Notes under the pieces: model-generated | What the model was told of the DNA's origin: nothing | What the model saw: only the letters and a program-made list of their open reading frames with translations | Databases searched by the model: none | DNA from: a virus | DNA: 44,659 bases | Strand: one strand, 5' to 3' | Virus record (IMG/VR): IMGVR_UViG_3300001783_000060 | Location: 1 to 44,659 of that record | Program-made: the position numbers and the translations under genes | In this document: positions 6,510 through 15,768 of the stretch, piece by piece | How the letters are laid out: each line of letters starts with the position of its first letter | How positions within the stretch are numbered: the stretch's first letter is position 1

Positions 6510-9500
6510 TCAGGGCGTGTCGACATCCCCGCGAATCAGCAACGTGAAGTGGTCGTCGGGCACGGACTCCGGTCCCTGCTGGACGGTGCGCACCACCCAG
6601 ACCGGGAACTGGCTGCCGATGGTGTTGAAGCGCAGCACGTTGCCGGTGGCCCAGCCGTTGCCCCAGCCGAGCGCGGGCAGACGGAAGTACGGCACGCCGG
6701 TCGCCGGGTTGTTGGGGGCGCAGTCGGCGCTGGTATTGCCGGTAGCGATCACGCCCACGTTCTCGCCGATGACCTCGAACGAGGTGCTGTTGGTCATCCG
6801 CACCACCCAGCGCTCGGTGAGCGCCCCGCGATTGGTGACCATGATCGGGTACTGGGTGTGGTTAAAGGTGGCGGTGGCAGCGCTGCCAACGAGTTCATCC
6901 GACCAGCTGCCGTTCCAGGTGCTCTGATCGAACACGAGGTTCACGCGGGCGAACAGGTCACCGGCCACCAGCGCACTGGAGACAAAACTGCCGGAGACGG
7001 GATCGCCGGGACTGGCCAGCGGATAGGCGTGCGTCAGCGGGCGCGTGAAGCTGATCTCGCCGTTGATCTGCACGTCGCGCACCACGGCCATGTCCTCGAT
7101 GCGGTGCTCGATGGTCACCGGCTGGCTGTAGCCAGTCACGTCGGTGAACGTGACGGTGCCTGCTTCCAGATCGGTAACGTAGCCTGTGTGGATCACCACG
7201 CCGTTGTGGCCGACCACACGCACGCGCGACAGACGCACGCGGGCACAGTCGATGGTCTGGCCGTTGCTGACCGAGGCAGTGATGCGACCGGTGTGGCCGA
7301 CGACGGAGAAACCACCTGGACGGAAGATCGGCACACGCCCGTCGCTGGGAAGGCGTACCGGGTCGATGCCCAGCAACGCCGCATCCAGGGGCAGATAGCT
7401 GTAGGCCACGGCGCTGTAACGCAGGCTGGAGGCCGCGACCGGCTCTGGCCGGAAGATCTTGCCGTCTGGCCGCACGTTCTCGGCGTCGAACCACGGCTCG
7501 CTCTCGTTGCCCGCCGCCGTGACCACGGTGCCAAACCTCACTCGCACAAGGCCAGTGTCGTAATCGACGCTGCCGATGACGCCAGACGCGGTGATCGTGC
7601 CGTCGATGCCTGCCGTCACGGTCTGGGTTCCACCCTCCGCGCGGGCGAACTGGATGGAGAGCGATCCTGGGCGAAGTGGCGCAGCACCGCTGCGGAACAC
7701 GTACTCGCTGGAGATGTTCTCGCCCACAGTGGTCACGCAACTGGCGCGCGTGATGCTGTTGGTCGCGCCCGCCGACCACGAGGTGAGGGTCACCGCGCCC
7801 GAGAGGTAGTTGATGCTGCCGCGCGTGACCCAGCCGCTGGGCGTGAATTCACGGAGCGTTCCCTGACCGTTGTCGCCCCAGGGCTGGCTGCCCGCAATGG
7901 CCAGCAATACCGTTCCGGTCACCACCTGCGCGTTGACGCCGGGCACCAGCCGAAACGACGGGCTGAACGCGAACGTCTCGCTGTGGTTGCTGGTCGAGCC
8001 CGCGCTGTTGTAGCGCAGCTTGACGTAGCCGGACTCGTCGTTCGGGTACATCGACGGCGCGTCCACGTAGCTGATGCCGCCGTAGTTGAGGCGAAACATC
8101 TGGCCCACGCCCGAGGCCCAACCAAGGCGCTGTTCGGTATACACCGGGCTTGGAATCTTGATCGTCACATCCGGCTGAAACTGCACCGCGCCCGTGGCGT
8201 AGTTGACGCTGCCGATGACTTGGCCTGCGCGCAGCACGTTGCCCGCCCCATCGTCGCGGGCGTACTGCGTGGGATCGACGAGATTCCACAGCCCCAGCCC
8301 CATCGCCTGAATCTGCTGCAGCGTATAGACCCCGAGTACGGCGGTGTCCGTCAGGGTGTTCCACTCGATCTCCAATGAACCCGGCTCGATGGAGCCAAGG
8401 GTTGCAGTCACGGGCACCTTGCCCTGGCCGTCCCGCGAGGGGTGCGCGAAGCTGTCTTCCTGCTTGGGGCCCGCAACGTAGTCCACCGTCAGCAGCGCGC
8501 CGACCGGCGGCAAGACGTTCGGTGCGAAGCTCAAGAGGTTTTGCGCGACGTTCAGGTTGCCGGTGGCAGCACCACTGAGCTCGCCAAACGTGGTGGCGGA
8601 AGCCGTGCGCGTGCCCGTGCCGCTCTCGTGTGGCCAGGTGATGGTGAGCGTGCCCGGCTGAACGCTTTTGCCTTCGGGCGGGGCAAGCTGCAGGGCCTGC
8701 GATGCCTTCAGAGCGGCGGTTGGCTGCTGCGTTTCCTGGGTCGGCACGTTCCACGTCAGGATCAGCGATGAGCCCACGTCGGGCAGTGCCCCCAAGGTCA
8801 CGACGAAGGCGCCGGTGTTCTTGTTGAAAGTGCCCGCGCCGTAGCTGGCATCCAGCCCTTTGAGGGAGCCATTGCCGCCATCCGAAAGCACGTACCAACG
8901 GCCCTGCGCCATGTAGCTGATGGCAAGCGTGGCGGGTTGCGGCACCGGGTTCACGGAGCCGACGTAGGACTGGCTGCGCGATTCCGGCGTGACCGCGATC
9001 TCCGCGCTTTGCGGCGCGCGCTGCAGTTGTGCAGCAGGTGTGTAGGTGATGGCCTTGCTGTTGGACATCGAGCCGGAGTTCAGGCTCAGGATGCCGTTGG
9101 CGTAGTCGATGGTGCCCAGCGTGCCGCTGGCGGTCTTGAGCAGGCCCGCGTCGTCGAAGATCGTGACGCCGTCGGTGACGATGGACAGCGATCCGGGCAG
9201 GCAGCCGCCCGGCAGGTTGAATTTGATGCTGGTGTTCCAGGCATGGCTGGCCGTGTAGCTCACGGGTGCAGCGCCCGGTACCGGCAAACCTGCTGCGGCG
9301 TAGGGGGGCACGAAGGAGATCGGCGTCTCGGTCTGGGCGCTGGGCACGAGCTGCGTGTAGATGGACGCGCCCTTGATGGTGAAGTCGCCCACATTGGCAG
9401 CCTGCGTCAGTGGAACCACGCCGACGTAGGTGCCCGCGTCGGCCACCACCGTGTCGCGTACCTTGGTGCTGTTGGTTGCACGCGTGAAAGTTCGGCTGGC

Positions 9501-10118
9501 AGGCGAGCCCGTGAAATCAAAGCGCAGCGCGTCGCTGATGGCGACTGTGACGACCGCCGCCTTGTAGTCTTGGTCGGTGTTGTAAGTGAAACTGCGCTCG
9601 ACCACCGACACGGCGGTGGCGCGGATGTACTGCTCCTTCTGCGTGGGCAGTCCTTCGTTCTCGATCAGGACGAGGGTCTGGCCGACGTTGGGCACGGCGT
9701 CGCTGAGGCGTTGGAAGAGCTGGATCACCCGCTGGCCAGCAATGTGGTTCTCGAACAGGTAGCCCGCCCACTCCGGCCCTTTGTTGAGGTAGGCCTCGAT
9801 GCGGGTCTGCGCCTGCTCACGGGTGTCGAAGGTCTTGCGGGTGGAAAACAGCGTGACGCTGACGCGCTCGTCCTGCGGCGGCTCGGCCACGATGACGTTG
9901 GCCCCGAAGTAGGTGTCGGTGTCATCCGTGGCCACTTGCACGAAGCTCTTGCGCAGGTTGACACGGCCTCCGGCGCGATCCAGCTCGGAGATGTCGGGGA
10001 AGATGGCGTTCGATACGCCATCGGCAATCACGAGGCCCGTGGGCGCGCCGCCGCCTTCGGGCACGTCCGCCATCACGGCGGACTTGAGCAGCTTCACGTC
10101 GCCAGATTGGATGGGCAT
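6510..10118 (-). CDS. 1202-aa repeat-containing tail-tip protein
   Basis: The largest tail protein after the tape measure. An N-terminal domain (1 to about 250: FVQVATDDTDTYFGANVIVAEP, IQLFQRLSDAVPNVGQTLVL) precedes about six related beta units near residues 308-349, 396-445, 488-547, 579-650, 730-780 and 817-863. Each unit starts with P(A/G)(S/T)L(S/T/E)I and ends G.(I/V)(D/N)Y.(T/N/S)G.(V/I), for example PGSLSIVTDG with LGTIDYANGILSL, and PGSLSIQF with IGSVDYDTGLVRV. The C-terminal third shows no clear repeats. Tandem beta-sandwich units of this kind suggest an elongated fibre or central hub. I cannot match it to lambda J. The ATG at 10118 overlaps the preceding stop. Confidence 0.75.
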   Translation of the reverse strand: MPIQSGDVKLLKSAVMADVPEGGGAPTGLVIADGVSNAIFPDISELDRAGGRVNLRKSFVQVATDDTDTYFGANVIVAEPPQDERVSVTLFSTRKTFDTREQAQTRIEAYLNKGPEWAGYLFENHIAGQRVIQLFQRLSDAVPNVGQTLVLIENEGLPTQKEQYIRATAVSVVERSFTYNTDQDYKAAVVTVAISDALRFDFTGSPASRTFTRATNSTKVRDTVVADAGTYVGVVPLTQAANVGDFTIKGASIYTQLVPSAQTETPISFVPPYAAAGLPVPGAAPVSYTASHAWNTSIKFNLPGGCLPGSLSIVTDGVTIFDDAGLLKTASGTLGTIDYANGILSLNSGSMSNSKAITYTPAAQLQRAPQSAEIAVTPESRSQSYVGSVNPVPQPATLAISYMAQGRWYVLSDGGNGSLKGLDASYGAGTFNKNTGAFVVTLGALPDVGSSLILTWNVPTQETQQPTAALKASQALQLAPPEGKSVQPGTLTITWPHESGTGTRTASATTFGELSGAATGNLNVAQNLLSFAPNVLPPVGALLTVDYVAGPKQEDSFAHPSRDGQGKVPVTATLGSIEPGSLEIEWNTLTDTAVLGVYTLQQIQAMGLGLWNLVDPTQYARDDGAGNVLRAGQVIGSVNYATGAVQFQPDVTIKIPSPVYTEQRLGWASGVGQMFRLNYGGISYVDAPSMYPNDESGYVKLRYNSAGSTSNHSETFAFSPSFRLVPGVNAQVVTGTVLLAIAGSQPWGDNGQGTLREFTPSGWVTRGSINYLSGAVTLTSWSAGATNSITRASCVTTVGENISSEYVFRSGAAPLRPGSLSIQFARAEGGTQTVTAGIDGTITASGVIGSVDYDTGLVRVRFGTVVTAAGNESEPWFDAENVRPDGKIFRPEPVAASSLRYSAVAYSYLPLDAALLGIDPVRLPSDGRVPIFRPGGFSVVGHTGRITASVSNGQTIDCARVRLSRVRVVGHNGVVIHTGYVTDLEAGTVTFTDVTGYSQPVTIEHRIEDMAVVRDVQINGEISFTRPLTHAYPLASPGDPVSGSFVSSALVAGDLFARVNLVFDQSTWNGSWSDELVGSAATATFNHTQYPIMVTNRGALTERWVVRMTNSTSFEVIGENVGVIATGNTSADCAPNNPATGVPYFRLPALGWGNGWATGNVLRFNTIGSQFPVWVVRTVQQGPESVPDDHFTLLIRGDVDTP

Positions 10119-10528
10119 CAGGCAATCTCCAAGAATCGAAGGGTCAGTCGGTAGAAATCGGTGCTCGCGCGCGCCGGGAAACCCATCACCGGCTCGGCCT
10201 CAATGGCGGCGTCCTGGTGACGGAACGCAACCGTGAAGACCCGGCCATCGGTGACACTCAGTTCGAAGCGGCCCGTGGCTTCACTCACCGCCAGCGCAGC
10301 CCACGCACGCAGTTGCTCCACGGCGGCGCGCGTCACCCACGCCATGTCGGGCGCACCCACCAAGGTGATCGGGCGTCCTGCCTGCCGCGTCGCTGACTGA
10401 ATCAGCAAGGCTCCGGTAATCAGGTAGGAAGTGCTGGCCACCGCAGGTGACCACGCGTGTTCGTCTGCCCACAGCAAGTCGTCGGGCAATGGCAAAGCCA
10501 CCCCGGTGGCGAGGTTCTTCAGTTGCAT
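10118..10528 (-). CDS. Small protein between tape measure and tail-tip genes
   Basis: 136 aa, starting MQLKNLATGVALPLPDDLLW. It contains ATRQAGRPITLVG and a C-terminal half with ELSVTDGRVFTVAFRHQDAAIEAEPVMG and YRLTLRFLEI, a pattern reminiscent of small distal-tail or tail-completion proteins whose final strand is a L.L.F...(stop) motif. I do not recognise a named family. Position directly after the tape measure (10-nt gap) is where distal tail proteins (Dit/gpM analogues) lie, so that role is inferred. It overlaps the 1202-aa gene by one base. Confidence 0.6.
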   Translation of the reverse strand: MQLKNLATGVALPLPDDLLWADEHAWSPAVASTSYLITGALLIQSATRQAGRPITLVGAPDMAWVTRAAVEQLRAWAALAVSEATGRFELSVTDGRVFTVAFRHQDAAIEAEPVMGFPARASTDFYRLTLRFLEIA

Positions 10529-10537
10529 CAGGGAATC

Positions 10538-13500
10538 TCAGACAGTGCGGGCGCGGGCGGCGTCTAGCAGTTGCAAGAGGCGCGCTTCATCGCGCGCATC
10601 GACGGTGGCGTTGACCTTCTGCTGTCCCGCAGACAGTTCCACGCGCACGGTGCGGGTGGGCGTGCTTTCGGACAACGACGGACGTGGCAGGCTGCGGCTT
10701 GCGGGCTGCACCAGACCGCCCGAGGCAAAGCCTTGGATGCCCGCCAGCGCACGCCCGGCCAGTGCCTGCGCCGGAGCGCTCAGGTTGTTGATGGCTTCGA
10801 AGAAGCCAGCGCCGTAGCGGGCGACGGCCTGCCGGTTCACGACGAACTCGCCCGGGGTGAGCATCGCAGGGACGGTGTCGGACTTGGCTAAACCCCCACG
10901 GGCAAAGAACTGACCGTCTAGAGACTCCATGTAGTCGATCAGGTCGCGTTCGAAGTCCTTGCCGTACATGATGACCGTTGACATGGCGTAGCGCCAACGC
11001 TGGCGGATGCCCTCGAGTTGGGCTTTTTCGTTGGCGGTCAGGGTCTTACGGTCGACCAGTTTCTCCAGATCCCGCCGATCGGTACGTGCCATCGGCATCC
11101 AGTAGGCAAAGGTCTTGTCCTTGGCGTCCAGGCTTCCGCTGTAGTTGATCTGTCCGAGTGCCTTGATGCCCAGTTCGATCATCTTCTCGGTTTCAACCAC
11201 CTCGCGATTGCGCTTGGGTGGTTGCGGGCCGACCGCGCCGCCGCGTGCAAAACGAGCGACGGAATTGGAAACTTGCGCCAGGCGCGCCAAATTGCCCGCG
11301 CCGTACTTACGCACCGCCGCCTTGCGAAGCACAAAGGCGCCCGCCTCCAGGGTCCGTGGCACAGTGTCGTGGTGACCCGAGCCCGGCACATTCCCGCCAG
11401 CCATCCGGGGGAACGCAGGCGCTACCGCACCGCCACCAGAGAAGTTCAGCACCCGGCCGACCATGCCGCCGGTAGCGTTCTGCTCCACCTTTTTGACGTA
11501 GATGGTGTGCGTGCTGCTGGTATTGGCACCGTTGAGGCTCATGATTTCTGAACGGGCCGCATCGGCATTGGTGCTGACCTGGTGGCGCGACTCGGTCTGG
11601 ATGCGATCAAGGGCTTTGATCATTCCGTCCACGTTGGTAATCGCGGCTTGGGCTTTTTCTGTTGCCACCTTGAGCTCGAACTGCGCGTTCTGATCGGCGT
11701 AGGTCTTGAGCTTGTCCAGTGCCTCCCGGGCCTTGGATACATCGGCATCGACCGGCAGCGTCTTGCCCTCTTTGAGCAGCTGCTCGTATTCCTTGAGTTT
11801 CTTTTCCGCCTCCTGCAGATCGGCCTGGATTTGCAGCAGGTATTCCTTCTCGGCCAGCGCCTTGTCCAGCTCAGCGATGGCCTGGTCGAAGCGCGTGGTG
11901 TCGGCATCGAGCGTGAGTTTCAGACCCTCTTGAAGCTGGGATGTGATCTGGTCGATCTGGGTTTGCGTCTGCTCCAGCGTCTGGCGGATCTGGTCTCGGG
12001 CCGTCAAGGCCGACTGGGCCGCCGTCTGGTGGGCTTTGGCCTCCGCATCCAGGGTCTGGTTGAGCAGTTCCTCGGACTCCCGGATGCGCTGGATAGCCTG
12101 GTTGACGCCATCTTTGCCCTGGGCAATCTGCGCGTCGGCCTCCCGGGTCTTTTGCGCCAACTGGGTACGGAGTTCATCGGCCTGACGCATCAGTGCATTG
12201 GCCTTCTCGTACTCCTGGTTGCGAAAGGCCTGGCGCGACTGTGCTTCGAGTTGTGTGACCTGCGATACCGCCTGTTCTGACTGTTTGCGAGCATCCTCGC
12301 CGCGCTTGGCCTCGCTGGTCTGGCTGCTGGCCACCTGTGCGGCCAAATCCATCGCTTTCTGCGCGAGCTGCCGCGCTTGCTCGAATTCACCATTGGCCAG
12401 CTGCTCACGGGCCTTGGTCTGGTACTCCGCGATCTGGCGTTTCCGGTCCTCCGTGGCCTCGTACTCCGTCATGCCCTGGCGCCGAATGTCGCGCACGCGC
12501 TCCTCCGTGGACATGGACAGCTGTCGCTTGGCCTCCTCGATGCGCTGGACTTCCGCCAGATGCCGGTTGGCCTCGGCGTTGAGGGCGTCGATGTGCTGGC
12601 GGTACTCAGAGAGCGCCTGGGTCAGCGTCTGGCGCTTGGTGGCCAGGATGTCGTTCTCGACACGCTGCACGTTGGCACGGCGATCTTCCTCGGTCTGGCC
12701 TTGCCGGGCGGCGGCGTCCTTGCGCGCCTGCGTTTCCTGATCGATCAGGCCAAGTGTCTCGGTCGTCGCCTGACGGCGCAGCGTGGTTTGCTGGGTGAGC
12801 GCCTCGGTGAGCAGTTGGGTGGACTGGGTGATTTGCGCCGCCTCGGACTGCTTGGAGAGCTCGAGGGCAGATTTTTCTTGGTCGTAGCGGGCTTTGACGG
12901 CCTGGATCTGTTGCTGAAGGTTGGCCTCCACGATGGAGGTAAGCCCTTTGTAGGCTTCGGCCATTTTGGCGGTGGCGTCGTTGACCTGCCCCTGCGCCTT
13001 ACCGACCGCCTGTTCGACCTCGCCCAGCCGGGACTTGAGCTTCTCCAACGCAGCATGTACCGCCTCGATGCCACGTCCGACCGCTTCCTGAGTGCCTTGG
13101 CGCACGGCTTCGAGCCGCTTGGCGATTTCCTCGACAGCGGTGGCCGCCGTATTCATCGCACCCTTGGCAGCCTCCGTCCCCTTGCCCGCGTCGGCGTACA
13201 TCTGCGCAAAGATCTGGTTCATCTCGGCGAGGCGCTGCTGGTGGCGCTGGGTGGCCTGGGCAATAGTGTCCGAAGTGAAGATGGCTGCGAAGGCTTCCCA
13301 GCGGTACTGAAGTTGCTCCACGCCCTTGACCAGCATTTCCACCATGAAAATGCCCGCCTTGCGCACGATCTCGAATTTCTCGGACAGCCAGGTACCGATT
13401 TCCCAACCCACGAGGAAAGCGCCCAGCACGGCAAACGCCGTCTTGAGCAAGCCCACGCTGGCCACAGCCGCCGACACCGACAGGTTGGCGGTTGCCCAGG

Positions 13501-14515
13501 CCGCCGATGTGGCGCTGGCGGCTGTCACTGCAGCCGCACCTGCCGTCTGCCAGGCCGTGATCAGGGCTGGGATCAGGCGGTAGATGAGCACGGCCAGACC
13601 CACCTCGGCGATGCGCTGCAGCCAATGCATCACCAACTCCAGGTTCTGCGATAGCCAGGTCAGCGCCTCGGCAAGCTTCTTCGTGAAGCCTGTCGATTCG
13701 TCCAGACGGCTGATCCACTGGCCGAAGGCATTGGACAAGCGCGTGAACGCCTGGCTCACGGTGGCGGGCAATTGGGCGTATTCAGCCGCCAGCTTGTCCT
13801 TTTGGCCCATCAACGCATTGACCACCACGTCGGCAGTGAGCCGACCCTCCTCAGCCAGCTTGCGCAGCCGTCCGATCGGCACATTCAGTCCGTCAGCCAA
13901 GGCTTGCGCCAGACGGGGGCTGTTCTCAACGACAGAATTGAACTCCTCACCGCGAAGCACTCCGGATGCCAGGGCCTGGCCAAACTGCAGCAGGGACGAC
14001 TGCGCCTCGGTGGCCGAAGCGCCCGAGATGCGCAGTGCCTGCGAGATGCTCTCGGTAAGGGTGAGCGCGTCCTTTTGCTCACCGCCGAGCATCCGCACCG
14101 CCTGCTGTAGCTTTCCGTACAGCGTGGCGGTTTCCTGGATCGGAACGCCAATACGCTGGGCGATGTCGAAAAGCTCCTTCTGGGCAACGGCGTACTCGCG
14201 CTGGCCAGCGGTGGCGAGCTTAAGGCGAGCGGACATCATGTTCCAGGCGTCCGCGATCTGGACGATCTCCTGCACCTTGCCGCTGGCCCAGTTGATGGTC
14301 AGGAAGGCCAGCAGTTGCGTCTTGGCACGGTTGATCTGTTCGCCAAAAGCGGAGACCCCCGCATTGACCTCGGCCATTCCGGCAGATGCCTTCTGGCCGG
14401 CAGTCTTAGCGCTGCCCGAGAGTTCGCCCAGCGACTTCTCCGCCGAATCAACGGCGCGCTTGAGCCCCTCATCAACGCCTTCGAGGGCAACGAGGACAGA
14501 GATGCGATTGGCCAT
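10538..14515 (-). CDS. Tail tape measure protein
   Basis: 1325 aa, the longest protein in the window, as expected for the ruler that sets tail length. The N-terminal about 290 residues contain the tape-measure domain (AEKSLGELSGSAKTAGQ, then the segment RIGVPIQETATLYGKLQQAV...LRISGASATEAQSSLLQFGQALASGVLRGEEFNSVVEN). A hydrophobic patch follows at about 305-385 (VGLAVLIYRLIPALITAW, VGLLKTAFAVLGAFLVGWEIG). A very long Gln/Glu/Ala coiled coil spans about 480-1000. The C-terminal part has Gly-rich RGG segments and repeated PRTLEAGAFVLRKAAVRKYGAG / PAMLTPGEFVVNRQAVARYGAG motifs, typical of phage tape measures. The start at 14515 sits 3 nt after the previous stop. Confidence 0.93.
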   Translation of the reverse strand: MANRISVLVALEGVDEGLKRAVDSAEKSLGELSGSAKTAGQKASAGMAEVNAGVSAFGEQINRAKTQLLAFLTINWASGKVQEIVQIADAWNMMSARLKLATAGQREYAVAQKELFDIAQRIGVPIQETATLYGKLQQAVRMLGGEQKDALTLTESISQALRISGASATEAQSSLLQFGQALASGVLRGEEFNSVVENSPRLAQALADGLNVPIGRLRKLAEEGRLTADVVVNALMGQKDKLAAEYAQLPATVSQAFTRLSNAFGQWISRLDESTGFTKKLAEALTWLSQNLELVMHWLQRIAEVGLAVLIYRLIPALITAWQTAGAAAVTAASATSAAWATANLSVSAAVASVGLLKTAFAVLGAFLVGWEIGTWLSEKFEIVRKAGIFMVEMLVKGVEQLQYRWEAFAAIFTSDTIAQATQRHQQRLAEMNQIFAQMYADAGKGTEAAKGAMNTAATAVEEIAKRLEAVRQGTQEAVGRGIEAVHAALEKLKSRLGEVEQAVGKAQGQVNDATAKMAEAYKGLTSIVEANLQQQIQAVKARYDQEKSALELSKQSEAAQITQSTQLLTEALTQQTTLRRQATTETLGLIDQETQARKDAAARQGQTEEDRRANVQRVENDILATKRQTLTQALSEYRQHIDALNAEANRHLAEVQRIEEAKRQLSMSTEERVRDIRRQGMTEYEATEDRKRQIAEYQTKAREQLANGEFEQARQLAQKAMDLAAQVASSQTSEAKRGEDARKQSEQAVSQVTQLEAQSRQAFRNQEYEKANALMRQADELRTQLAQKTREADAQIAQGKDGVNQAIQRIRESEELLNQTLDAEAKAHQTAAQSALTARDQIRQTLEQTQTQIDQITSQLQEGLKLTLDADTTRFDQAIAELDKALAEKEYLLQIQADLQEAEKKLKEYEQLLKEGKTLPVDADVSKAREALDKLKTYADQNAQFELKVATEKAQAAITNVDGMIKALDRIQTESRHQVSTNADAARSEIMSLNGANTSSTHTIYVKKVEQNATGGMVGRVLNFSGGGAVAPAFPRMAGGNVPGSGHHDTVPRTLEAGAFVLRKAAVRKYGAGNLARLAQVSNSVARFARGGAVGPQPPKRNREVVETEKMIELGIKALGQINYSGSLDAKDKTFAYWMPMARTDRRDLEKLVDRKTLTANEKAQLEGIRQRWRYAMSTVIMYGKDFERDLIDYMESLDGQFFARGGLAKSDTVPAMLTPGEFVVNRQAVARYGAGFFEAINNLSAPAQALAGRALAGIQGFASGGLVQPASRSLPRPSLSESTPTRTVRVELSAGQQKVNATVDARDEARLLQLLDAARARTV

Positions 14516-14518
14516 TGC

Positions 14519-15163
14519 TCAATCCACACGTCGTAGCTGTTTTTCGATGGCTGCTGCCAGTCGCGGAACACGTCCAGCGACCAGGCGCTCGACATTCAAG
14601 CGTTTTTTGAGCTGCACGCGTGGCACCAGCACTGCAATAGGAATGTCTGCCCCGCGCTTCAATTTCTTGATCCCCTCGGCCTTGCGGTATCGGCGCTTGA
14701 AGCCCCCCAACGGCCGGTCGTGTTCCTTGATGTTCTCAGCCATCAGCACGATGTTCCCCTTGGCGTTCTTGATGAAATAGGCGTTGCCGCCGCGCATCAG
14801 CTCGGCGATCTGGGCCTTGAAGCGTTTGCGGCCGACACGCCCGTGCAGCGGGATCAGCATCCGGCCGGAAATAGAGCCACCACGCTCGTGGATGCCCGAC
14901 CACGGGATGCGCGAGCCGACGTAGAGCGCAGGCAGCCGGTTCTTGTCCTTGTCGAGCACCTTGGCAGTGAAGCCCTTGACGAAGGACTTCTTGGCCACCG
15001 TCATCTGGCCCGCGACGTGGCTGCGCACGTCCTGCTTGAGTTCGGCGGCCTCACTGGCGATGCCGCGCGCGACTACTTTCTGGACCTTCTCGCGGAACTC
15101 GCCGCCCCAGCGGCGCAACTGCGCCTGCGCGGCCTTGCTATCGATGCGAACCGAGATGCGCAT
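14519..15163 (-). CDS. Minor tail protein (DUF6441-like), between chaperone and tape measure
   Basis: 214 aa, basic. It opens MRISVRIDSKAAQAQLRRWGGEFREKV and contains ALYVGSRIPWSGIHERGGSISGRMLIPL, close in pattern to phage proteins where a conserved A..V.S..P.I...HE.GG motif is followed by a conserved small barrel (tail completion gpZ/HK97 gp10-like or DUF6441). The assignment is from memory. Its ATG at 15163 lies inside the end of the frameshifted GT reading frame (26-nt overlap). Finding it between the tail chaperones and the tape measure is unusual, because the tape measure normally follows the chaperones directly. Confidence 0.65.
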   Translation of the reverse strand: MRISVRIDSKAAQAQLRRWGGEFREKVQKVVARGIASEAAELKQDVRSHVAGQMTVAKKSFVKGFTAKVLDKDKNRLPALYVGSRIPWSGIHERGGSISGRMLIPLHGRVGRKRFKAQIAELMRGGNAYFIKNAKGNIVLMAENIKEHDRPLGGFKRRYRKAEGIKKLKRGADIPIAVLVPRVQLKKRLNVERLVAGRVPRLAAAIEKQLRRVD

Positions 15164-15757
15164 GGTTTTGGAGCCTGTCGAGGGTCTGGTCGAGGTGACG
15201 CGAGTCGCCGCGTGCGCCGATGGCGATCAGCGAGAGCAGCCGCGCATCGCGTGCGGCGTCCTCCCGCGCGGTGGCGGCGGCGAAGCCACGCACCTGCGCC
15301 AAGGTGTAGTCGAGGATGTCCGGCAGCCGGTGGCCGTGGGCAATCAGGTGCTGGACGGTGTCGAACCAGCCGTGGCCGCTGTGGCCGCCACTGCGCTGGT
15401 CTGTGCGATCAGACCGCCCATTTCTCCGTTCAGGCGCGGCATCACCGTCCGGGTAAAAAAATCCGCGTTCACCTCGATCACCTTCGCTGCCAGCAGGATG
15501 GCCTGGTCGGCGGCCAACTCATCGACCCATGCGCGGGGCTTGCCGACGGCGATGGACACTGCCGTCAGCAGGTCGTCGCCGCGCTCGCCGAACAGTGCCA
15601 GCCAGTCGATGCCATCGCCGCCGATCTGCTGCATCACCGGGGTGATAGCGCGCAGGAAGGCGGGCATCTGGCCGACCTTGAGTGGCTTGATCGCCAGCGG
15701 CTCGCCATCGATGACCAGCTCCACCGCCTGCGGGATGAGGGTTTCCAGATCACTCAT
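15138..15757 (-). CDS. Tail assembly chaperone GT (-1 frameshift product)
   Basis: Predicted 206-aa fusion made when ribosomes slip by -1 at T TTT TTT (15461-15455). The total span of 620 nt plus the re-read base is 621, exactly divisible by three. Upstream of the slip it is identical to the 137-aa chaperone. Downstream it continues YPDGDAAPERRNGRSD, then the well-folded looking GHGWFDTVQHLIAHGHRLP and ILDYTLAQVRGFAAATARED, ending at TAG 15138. The downstream part has no start codon or ribosome site of its own. This matches the G/GT arrangement of lambda and many siphophages, where GT recruits tail-tube subunits to the tape measure. Confirmation needs peptide evidence. Confidence 0.75.
15344..15757 (-). 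CDS. Tail assembly chaperone G-like (unshifted product)
   Basis: 137 aa, starting MSDLETLIPQAVELVIDGEP. It is acidic and helical with LKVGQMPAFLRAITPVMQQIGGDG and ends AATAATAGSTPSST. Size, order (after the tail tube, before the tape measure) and the slippery heptamer near its end identify it as the lambda gpG counterpart. The start at 15757 is chosen because GGGGA lies 5 nt upstream; an ATG at 15769 (MGTAM...) overlapping the tail-tube stop is an alternative adding four residues. Confidence 0.8.
   Translation of the reverse strand: MSDLETLIPQAVELVIDGEPLAIKPLKVGQMPAFLRAITPVMQQIGGDGIDWLALFGERGDDLLTAVSIAVGKPRAWVDELAADQAILLAAKVIEVNADFFTRTVMPRLNGEMGGLIAQTSAVAATAATAGSTPSST
15455..15461 (-). promoter_or_regulatory. 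Programmed -1 frameshift heptamer T TTT TTT
   Basis: Seven consecutive A on the plus strand give T TTT TTT in register with codons GAT TTT TTT of the chaperone. All bases re-pair after a -1 slip. It is a rare homopolymer in a GC-rich gene and lies about 110 nt before the unshifted stop. Confidence 0.8.
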
Positions 15758-15768
15758 GGCAGTCCCCA

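Noticed and set aside
4283-6547. Long antisense open frame (754 codons, plus strand) over tail genes
   Set aside because: Shadow of minus-strand genes with G/C-rich third positions; Arg/Ala/His/Val-biased composition, no ribosome site, no family pattern.
6294-8378. Long antisense open frame (694 codons, plus strand)
   Set aside because: Antisense shadow of the 1202-aa tail gene; no coherent domain.
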